A DNA stretch of 64,000 nt from Reticulitermes speratus (lineage: Eukaryota; Arthropoda; Insecta; Blattodea; Rhinotermitidae), in assembly GCA_021186555.1 (NCBI GenBank), contig JAJKFL010000039.1, positions 41,612,610 through 41,676,609 on the forward strand. Reading direction: 5' to 3'. The translations under genes were made by a program, and so were the position numbers. The notes under the pieces are model-generated. The model saw only the letters and a list, made by a program, of their open reading frames with translations, was not told the origin of the DNA and made no database searches. The stretch's first letter is position 1. Every line of letters begins with the position of its first letter. Positions 49,801 to 59,100 of the stretch are shown piece by piece.

Positions 49801-51608
49801 TACGCTGTATAATGTTTCTCTCCCAGTACTTCAGGTTTCCCCTGTCAGTATCATTCCACCAATGCTCCATACTCATTCATACATCTACCACCAACGCTGT
49901 ATAATGTTTCTCTCCCAGTACTTCAGGTTTCCCCTGTCAGTATCATTCCACCAATGCTCCATACTCATTCATACATCTACCACAAACGTTGTATAATGTT
50001 TCTCTCGCAGTACTTCAGTTTCCCCTGTCAGTATCATTCCACCAATGCTCCATACTCATTCATACATCTACCACCAACGCTGTATAATGTTTCTCTCCCA
50101 GTACTTCAGTTTCCCCTGTCAGTATCATTCCACCAATGCTCCATACTCATTCATACATCTACCACCAACGCTGTATAATGTTTCTCTCCCAGTAATTCAG
50201 GTTTCCCCTGTCAGTATCATTCCACCAATGCTCCATACTCATTCATACATCTACCACCAACGCTGTATAATGTTTCTCTCCCAGTACTTCAGTTTCCCCT
50301 GTCAGTATCATTCCACCAATGCTCCATACTCATTCATACATCTACCACCAACGCTGTATAATGTTTCTCTCCCAGTACTTCAGTTTTCCCCTGTCAGTAT
50401 CATTCCACCAATGCTCCATACTCATTCATACATCTACCACCAACGCTGTATAATGTTTCTCTCCCAGTACTTCAGTTTTCCCCTGTCAGTATCATTCCAC
50501 CAATGCTCCATACTCATTCATTCATCTACCACCAACGCTGTATAATGTTTCTCTCCCAGTACTTCAGTTTTCCCCTGTCAGTATCATTCCACCAATGCTC
50601 CATACTCATTCATTCATCTACCACCAACGCTGTATAATGTTTCTCTCCCAGTACTTCAGTTTCCCCTGTCAGTATCATTCCACCAATGCTCCATACTCAT
50701 TCATTCATCTACCACCAACGCTGTATAATGTTTCTCTCCCAGTACTTCAGTTTCCCCTGTCAGTATCATTCCACCAATGCTCCATACTCATTCATACATC
50801 TACCACCAACGCTGTATAATGTTTCTCTCCCAGTACTTCAGTTTCCCCTGTCAGTATGATTCCACCAATGCTCCATACTCATTCATACATCTACCACCAA
50901 CGCTGTATAATGTTTCTCTCCCAGTACTTCAGTTTCCCCTGTCAGTATCATTCCACCAATGCTCCATACTCATTCATACATCTACCACCAACGCTGTATA
51001 ATGTTTCTCTCCCAGTACTTCAGTTTCCCCTGTCAGTATCATTCCACCAATGCTCCATACTCATTCATTCATCTACCACCAACGCTGTATAATGTTTCTC
51101 TCCCAGTACTTCAGTTTCCCCTGTCAGTATCATTCCACCAATGCTCCATACTCATTCATTCATCTACCACCAACGCTGTATAATGTTTCTCTCCCAGTAC
51201 TTCAGTTTCCCCTGTCAGTATCATTCCACCAATGCTCCATACTCATTCATACATCTACCACCAACGCTGTATAATGTTTCTCTCCCAGTACTTCAGTTTC
51301 CCCTGTCAGTATCATTCCACCAATGCTCCATACTCATTCATACATCTACCACCAACGCTGTATAATGTTTCTCTCCCAGTACTTCAGTTTCCCCTGTCAG
51401 TATCATTCCACCAATGCTCCATACTCATTCATACATCTACCACCAACGCTGTATAATGTTTCTCTCCCAGTACTTCAGTTTCCCCTGTCAGTATCATTCC
51501 ACCAATGCTCAATACACATTCATACATCTATCACCGACGCTGTATAATGTTTCTCTCCCAGTACTTCAGTTTCCCCTGTCAGTATCATTCCACCAATGCT
51601 CCATACTC
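46812..51608. repeat. 91-bp minisatellite, ~53 copies
   Basis: Unit GTATAATGTTTCTCTCCCAG + TACTTCAGTTTCCCCTGTCA + GTATCATTCCACCAATGCTC + CATACTCATTCATACATCTA + CCACCAACGCT. 91 bases, with 90- and 92-base variants. A cluster of heavily indel-ridden copies lies at 48830-49290 within otherwise clean copies. All long open frames here are array artefacts. Confidence 0.97.
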
Positions 51609-52022
51609 ATCTTCATCTTACAGCTACCCTTACCAGAAGGGCAGTCGTGCGAATCCTGCAAAATGTTAGAAAATGCGATGCTCTTTCGAAAATCGTGGAA
51701 AATTGGACAGAAATATACGTTCACTTTTTTTAGCTTTCAGTCTGCTCTCCCGTTTGAAACTTTTAATGTCAACAACAGTGTCACAGATAGTAACCACTGC
51801 GGTTTAAATGGTCAATGATGTACATTACCGACTACGACCGCTCAGTCGGTAACCTGTGTCCCTTTCAGCCTGTCTTGTACTGGCCACGGTTTGACACGCA
51901 ATGCTTTGGCGTCTCGCCTTCACACAGAACACATTAATGCAACAATTAATCTTGAAGAAGTGTGATTTGAGGGCGCAGATTGGATTTATCTGGCTCACGA
52001 TAAAAATCAGTGGCGTCTCTTG

Positions 52023-52302
52023 TAAAAAGTTAAAGCAATCCCATTACATGCCTGGACAGGCCCTTAGGCTTCCAGGAGGTGGAGGCTCGCAGATTTATAG
52101 ACAATCGGTACATGAAGGTGGTAAGGTTGTCAGTCCTACGCACCGGCCGCCTTTACTCCCCAGCAAATATTCCTGGTGCTCATTTCTATTCGAGGCTGAG
52201 TCGACTCCAGGGCCATAATGCGACAGAAAGGATTATGTCAATGAAAAATTCCAATGACACCATCGGGAATCGAACCCGCGACCTTTCGGCTTGTAGCGTT
52301 GG
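52023..52302 (-). mobile_element. Near full-length SINE-A, reverse
   Basis: Minus strand carries B box GCGGGTTCGATTCCCGATGG (52263-52282) and the body shared with 38370-38690, to GGCATGTAATGGGATTGCTT. Confidence 0.88.
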
Positions 52303-52973
52303 CGTCTCTTGTAAACACAGTAATAAAACTTAGGTTGTACAACATTTGAGAAATTTTTGGACTGGCTGGGGAACTGCTATGGTTTCTTTTATCAGTCCGC
52401 AGCCCATTAGATGTCGCAGGATGTGCCGACGTCCACGCGCTAGACTTGCTGACCTAACAGCAGCGATCAAATGGCCTCTGGCGAAGAAGGCTAAGTGAAA
52501 GATTTGGTCGCTCGCCTTGACAGCATTCCTACTCGCATGCACAATTGCTAACAAACAGATTTGCTCTGTGGCTCCATCCTTCATACATCGCTGCAGGCAA
52601 TCGACGTTTGTCTTCGTTTTAACACTTCTCGAGGAGTTCTGATGTTTAAAAATACAAATTTCTCTCAATGTCACACACATTTTGAACACGTATCGCTAAA
52701 CAAAATTTCGTCATGACGCTCCGAACTCAGAAATTCTCACTGCCGCCATTTTGGTAGAGGGCAATGTCATGATATAACGTTCAGTAAGTCCTGTAGGATC
52801 TTTCCCCCGCTACACTCAGCACAGCAGCCAAGAAACTGCGAGCCTTTCTTGTGGCACGATATTCTTACCACGCTTAAAGGAAATCCGAAACTTGCTTCAA
52901 AATTTATTAACAGGTGTGATTAAACGGATATGAGATTATAAGACTGCGTCCATAAGGAAATGGGGAAAGCAGA

Positions 52974-55248
52974 CTGCAATGTACAGAGATAGAACAGACT
53001 GCAATGTACAGAGACACAACAGACTGCAATGTACAGAGACAGAACAGACTGCAATGTACAGAGACAGAACAGACTGCAATGTACAGAGACAGAACAGACT
53101 GCAATGTACAGAGACAGAACAGACTGCAATGTACAGAGACAGAACAGACTGCAATGTACAGAGACAGAACAGACTGCAATGTACAGAGACAGAACAGACT
53201 GCAATGTACAGAGACAGAACAGACTGCAATGTACAGAGACAGAACAGACTGCAATGTACAGAGACAGAACAGACTGCAATGTACAGAGATAGAACAGACT
53301 GCAATGTACAGAGACAGAACAGACTGCAATGTACAAAGACAGAACAGACTGCAATGTACAGAGACAGAACAGACTGCAATGTACAGAGATAGAACAGACT
53401 GCAATGTACAGAGACAGAACAGACTGCAATGTACAGAGACAGAACAGACTGCAATGTACAGAGACAGAACAGACTGCAATGTACAGAGATAGAACAGACT
53501 GCAATGTACAGAGACAGAACAGACTGCAATATACAGAGATAGAACAGACTGCAATGTACAGAGATAGAACAGACTGCAATGTACAGAGATAGAACAGACT
53601 GCAATGTACAGAGACAGAACAGACTGCAATGTACAGAGACAGAACATACTGCAATGTACAGAGACAGAACAGACTGCAATGTACAGAGACAGAACAGACT
53701 GCAATGTACAGAGACAGAACAGACTGCAATGTACAGAGATAGAACAGACTGCAATGTACAGAGACAGAACAGACTGCAATGTACAGAGACAGAACAGACT
53801 GCAATGTACAGAGACAGAACAGACTGCAATGTACAGAGACAGAGCAGACTGCAATGTACAGAGACAGAACAGACTGCAATGTACAGAGATAGAACAGACT
53901 GCAATGTACAGAGACAGAACAGACTGCAATGTACAGAGATAGAACAGACTGCAATGTACAGAGACAGAACAGACTGCAATGTACAGAGATAGAACAGACT
54001 GCAATGTACAGAGATAGAACAGACTGCAATGTACAGAGACAGAACAGACTGCAATGTACAGAGACAGAACAGACTGCAATGTACAGAGACAGAACAGACT
54101 GCAATGTACAGAGACAGAACAGACTGCAATGTACAGAGATAGAACAGACTGCAATGTACAGAGACAGAACAGACTGCAATGTACAGAGATAGAACAGACT
54201 GCAATGTACAGAGACAGAACAGACTGCAATGTACAAAGACAGAACAGACTGCAATGTACAGAGACAGAACAGACTGCAATGTACAGAGATAGAACAGACT
54301 GCAATGTACAGAGACAGAACAGACTGCAATGTACAGAGACAGAACAGACTGCAATGTACAGAGACAGAACAGACTGCAATGTACAGAGACAGAACAGACT
54401 GCAATGTACAGAGACAGAACAGACTGCAATGTACAGAGACAGAACAGACTGCAATGTACAGAGACAGAACAGACTGCAATGTACAGAGACAGAACAGACT
54501 GCAATGTACAGAGACAGAACAGACTGCAATGTACAGAGACAGAACAGACTGCAATGTACAGAGACAGAACAGACTGCAATGTACAGAGACAGAACAGACT
54601 GCAATGTACAGAGACAGAACAGACTGCAATGTACAGAGACAGAACAGACTGCAATGTACAGAGACAGAACAGACTGCAATGTACAGAGACAGAACAGACT
54701 GCAATGTACAGAGACAGAACAGACTGCAATGTACAGAGACAGAACAGACTGCAATGTACAGAGACAGAACAGACTGCAATGTACAGAGACAGAACAGACT
54801 GCAATGTACAGAGACAGAACAGACTGCAATGTACAGAGACAGAACAGACTGCAATGTACAGAGACAGAACAGACTGCAATGTACAGAGACAGAACAGACT
54901 GCAATGTACAGAGACAGAACAGACTGCAATGTACAGAGACAGAACAGACTGCAATGTACAGAGACAGAACAGACTGCAATGTACAGAGACAGAACAGACT
55001 GCAATGTACAGAGACAGAACAGACTGCAATGTACAGAGACAGAACAGACTGCAATGTACAGAGACAGAACAGACTGCAATGTACAGAGACAGAACAGACT
55101 GCAATGTACAGAGACAGAACAGACTGCAATGTACAGAGACAGAACAGACTGCAATGTACAGAGACAGAACAGACTGCAATGTACAGAGACAGAACAGACT
55201 GCAATGTACAGAGACAGAACAGACTGCAATGTACAGAGACAGAACAGA
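52974..55248. repeat. 25-bp minisatellite, ~91 copies
   Basis: Unit AGACTGCAATGTACAGAGAC + AGAAC, period 25. The left half has many GAGAT, GAAC-to-GAGC or GTACAAAG variants; from about 54305 to 55240 copies appear identical. The unit has no stop codon in any of six frames, so very long open frames arise; they are not genes. Confidence 0.98.
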
Positions 55249-55339
55249 AGCGGTAAAAATAAAGGAAACGAAAACAAAAAATAGCTAAAATTCAAGAATA
55301 TAAACAAATTATAAACAAAATGATACAATGAGATCTGCG

Positions 55340-55560
55340 ATCTCCTGGGATATTACACGGCGTCGTGTGGTAATTGTTTACCGACGTTTCGGGACAACGT
55401 GTCTGTCCCATCAACAGGGTTGCTGGCTTTCTTTCCTACACAGACTCTTGACCAGTGAAGATGGGATCGACACGTTGTCCCGAAACGTCGGTAAACAATT
55501 ACCACACGACGCCGTGTAATATCCCAGAAGACCGCAGATGTCATCAACATCGCGGCGGAA
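55340..55560. mobile_element. F1 fold-back element
   Basis: GGATATTACACGGCGTCGTG and complement. The right-arm core CCA-GTGAAGATGGGATC ... GTCCCGAAACGTCGG shows the same first-C-to-G change as the copy at 37.6 kb. The right outer segment CAACATCGCGGCGGAAGCC is shared with the other F1 copies. Confidence 0.85.
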
Positions 55561-55609
55561 GCCTGAAATCAATGACACAATTGGCGATGTACATCACTAC
55601 TCTATATTT

Positions 55610-55800
55610 ATGTTTATGGTTAGCTTCACGCCCTGGCTGCTTTACCCCGTAGGTAAATATCCATGGCATTCATTGGATAGGACAAGTGGTGACGTCGTCA
55701 GGCAATTTAGACGTCGTGCTAACGAGAAAATTTTTGCCTCTGACAGGACTTGAGCTAGGTGTAGTCACTGTAATGACTGAGCTACCCCGGTTCGTATTTC
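55610..55800 (-). mobile_element. SINE-C/B-type copy, reverse
   Basis: CACGCCCTGGCTGCTTTACC is shared with SINE-B at 21518. The right end ATGACTGAGCTACCCCGG is the reversed tRNA-like head. Confidence 0.6.
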
Positions 55801-55976
55801 CAACAGCCAAGAACTTCTGTATCGCCATGACACTGCTAACTGAACACACTGTTACGTAACTGGGACACGGGGATTATAACTGCGTCATGCATAGACAGGG
55901 GTATGGGCAACATAAGGTCGTGTGTGAGGCAGAAATCGCAGCAAAAATGAACCTAAACGGTCAGTCCTCACGAGTC

Positions 55977-55984
55977 TATATAAG
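55977..55984 (+). promoter_or_regulatory. TATA box of the takeout-like gene
   Basis: TATATAAG 52 bases before the ATG at 56036. A start site would fall about 30 bases downstream, near CATTCTTAGTTG, which resembles an insect initiator. Confidence 0.65.
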
Positions 55985-56035
55985 AAATGAACACATACCA
56001 CATTCTTAGTTGTTTGATGAAACTCTCCACGCGAC

Positions 56036-56108
56036 ATGTTGCAGTTTGTGTTGGCCGCTCTGCTGGCGACATCCACACTCGCCGCGCCATCGGTATCTGT
56101 ACAATGGC
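56036..56108 (+). CDS. Takeout-like coding exon 1 (signal peptide)
   Basis: ATG in GCGACATGTTG, 24 codons plus one base, donor GTGAGTTC. Hydrophobic core FVLAALLA, small residues before the cleavage site. Confidence 0.78.
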
Positions 56109-56135
56109 GTGAGTTCTTCTTATATTATTAAATAA

Positions 56136-56172
<37 letters not shown>

Positions 56173-59100
56173 CCATGTAGCACAGTCCTTCTTGAGAAGC
56201 TAACAGGTATTCAGCTAGTCAAGAAATTCCCCGCGTTTTATGGAACCCGAAGGTTCATTACCGCACTCACAACAGCCCGCCACCTGTCCCTATCCTAAGT
56301 AAGGCCACATAACTAACTAACTAACTCCATGTAGCACAGTCCTTCTTGAGAAGCTAACAGGTTTCAGCTAGTCAAGAAATTCCCCGCGTTTTATGGAACC
56401 CGAAGGTTCATTACCGCACTCACAACAGCCCGCCACCTGTCCCTATCCTAAGTAAGGCCACATAACTAACTAACTAACTAACTAACTCCATGTAGCACAG
56501 TCCTTCTTGAGAAGCTAACAGGTCGTCAGCTAGTCAAGAAATTCCCCGCATTTGATGGAAACCGAATGTTCATTACCGCATTCACAACAGCCCGCCACCT
56601 GTCCCTATCCTAAGTAAGGCCACATAACTAACTAACTAACTCCATGTAGCACAGTCCTTCTTGAGAAGCTAACAGGTCGTCAGCTAGTCAAGAAATTCCC
56701 CGCATTTGATGGAAACCGAATGTTCATTACCGCACTCACAACAGCCCGCCACCTGTCCCTATCCTGAGCCATATCAATCCAGTCCATGCCCCCCCCATCC
56801 CACTTCTTGAAGATCCATTTTAATATTATCCTCCCATCTACATCTGGATCTTCCAAGTGGTCTCCTTCCCTCAGGTCTCCCCACCAAAATCCTGTATGCA
56901 CCTCTCCCCTCACCCATACGTGCTACATGCCCCGCCCACCTCATTCTTCTTGATTTGATCACCTGGTGATCAGTACAGATCATTAAGTTCCTCGCAATGT
57001 AGTCTTCTCCACTCCCCCGTTACCCCGTCCCTCTCAGACCCAAATATCCCCCTCAGCACACTATTCAGATCAGTACAGATCATTAAGTTCCTCGTTATGT
57101 AGTCTTCTCCACTCCCCCGTTACCCCGTCCCTCTTAGACCCAAATATCCCCCTCAGCACACTATTCAGATCAGTACAGATCATTAAGTTCCTCGTTATGT
57201 AGTCTTCTCCACTCCCCCGTTACCCCGTCCCCTTAGACCCAAATATCCCCCTCAGCACACTATTCAGATCAGTACAGATCATTAAGTTCCTCGTTATGTA
57301 GTCTTCTCCACTCCCTGTTACCCCGTCCCTCTTAGCCCAAATATCCCCCTCAGCACACTATTCAGATCAGTACAGATCATTAAGTTCCTCGTTATGTAGT
57401 CTTCTCCACTCCTGTTACCCCGTCCCTCTTAGCCCCAAATATCCCCCTCAGCACACTATTCAGATCAGTACAGATCATTAAGTTCCTCGTTATGTAGTCT
57501 TCTCCACTCCTTACCCCCCCTTGCCAATACCCCTCAGCCACCTCTTCAGCTCATACAGATATTATCTAGTCTCCCCTCCCCACCGTCTCTACCAAATATC
57601 CCTCAGCACATTTCAGATCAGTACAGATCATTAAGTTCCTCGTTATGTAGTCTTCTCCACTCCCCCGTTACCCCGTCCCTCTTAGACCCAAATATCCCCC
57701 TCAGCACACTATTCAGATCAGTACAGATCATAAAGTTCCTCGTTATGTAGTCTTCTCCACTCCCCTGTTACCCCGTCCCTCTTAGACCCAAATACCCCCC
57801 TCAGCACCCTATTTTCCAACACCCTCAGCCTGTGTTCCTCCCTCAGTGTGACAGACCAAGTTTCACACTCATAATTATTGAATAATATTCACGTGAAGAT
57901 AGTGTCTGTCTTTTGCTAACAAATGTGCATAAGTAATACGTGTCTTCAACGCAACAGACGCTCCAGGCTGTAAAGCCGGCAGCGTGCAGACTCAGTGACT
58001 GTCAATTGTTAACATGTAAATAAGTGAATTTCGGCACAGGGCCCTACGGAAAGCAGCAAAGCGACATTCCCCGACTTACGCAGTAGTCACGCTCCGGAAG
58101 TTCCGGTGGCAGTCGGAACTGTGTGTGCCTATGGTCGACTGCATATGCATGTAGATAGGCGTCGAGTTAGGTCAAAACTTCAACAAGCTGGAACCTGACC
58201 GGACGCAGCATGACGGCTCCGACGCCTGCGTTATCGCCCAGCAGTATTCTTCCGCCATCTTCGCCACAATAAAAAAAAATGTGACTCACATTTCAAACAT
58301 AGTATTTAAATTGTTTTAACTTCTAAAACTGCGTCACTTGAAATCACGTAAGTCGGGAGTGTGCACTGACTTGCTGTGTAGACATGCGACATGTGACGTC
58401 ATTATGCTTTGTAGACATGCGACATGTGACGTCATTATGCTTTGTAGACATGCGACATGTGACGTCATTATGCTTTGTAGACATGCGACATGTGACGTCA
58501 TTATGCTTTGTAGACATGCGACATGTGACGTCATTATGCGAGATGTTATTACATTTGTAGAAAGAACATTCTTAACGAACTCGCTCCATGAAGCACAGCT
58601 CCTCTTGAGAAGCTAACAGTTGCTAAGTCACCCACAACATTATCTGCCTCATATACAGCTCGAAGGTTCGTTACAGTTGTCACAAAATTCCGTTTCTGGA
58701 CCCTGTCCAGTAACATATAAATCCATTTCAAACCATTACGCTCTATTTACGTAATATACACTTCAATATTATCCTCAAGTTTATTCATAAGTCTTCAAAT
58801 TAGTATCCTCTCTTCAGGTATTCATACGAAAATTTTGTATCCATTTGTCATCTCCCGCATGCATGGCATACGCTCCAAACCACCCCCATACTTGACTTAA
58901 CCCCCCCTAGGGTAACTGGCGACACACGCAAATTTTCAATATTTAAAAACATACATATTTTATGTAATTCTTCAGATAAAACGACAGCAACAGTTTTACA
59001 GAATAACTCGTAGGTTTTTGACAACCAATTGTCTTCTGGACTTTGTCCATCGTCCGGATAAAATATAAAAAAACATAAAATCACGACGTTTCGGAAGCTG

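Noticed and set aside
46650..51818. Dozens of 72-255 codon frames with HSYIYHQR-type repeats
   Set aside because: Translation of the 91-bp minisatellite.
52330..52689. 119-codon minus-strand frame beside an ATGGCGGC motif
   Set aside because: No recognised domain or splice partner; could be a short gene, but I cannot support it.
52907..55328. Open frames of 747-802 codons on the minus strand and 319-400 on the plus strand
   Set aside because: They are periodic translations of a 25-bp repeat lacking stops in every frame; no domain, no start context, no codon bias.
58200..58290. Minus-strand ATGGCGGAAGAA start, possible first exon
   Set aside because: Short, no credible downstream exon found.
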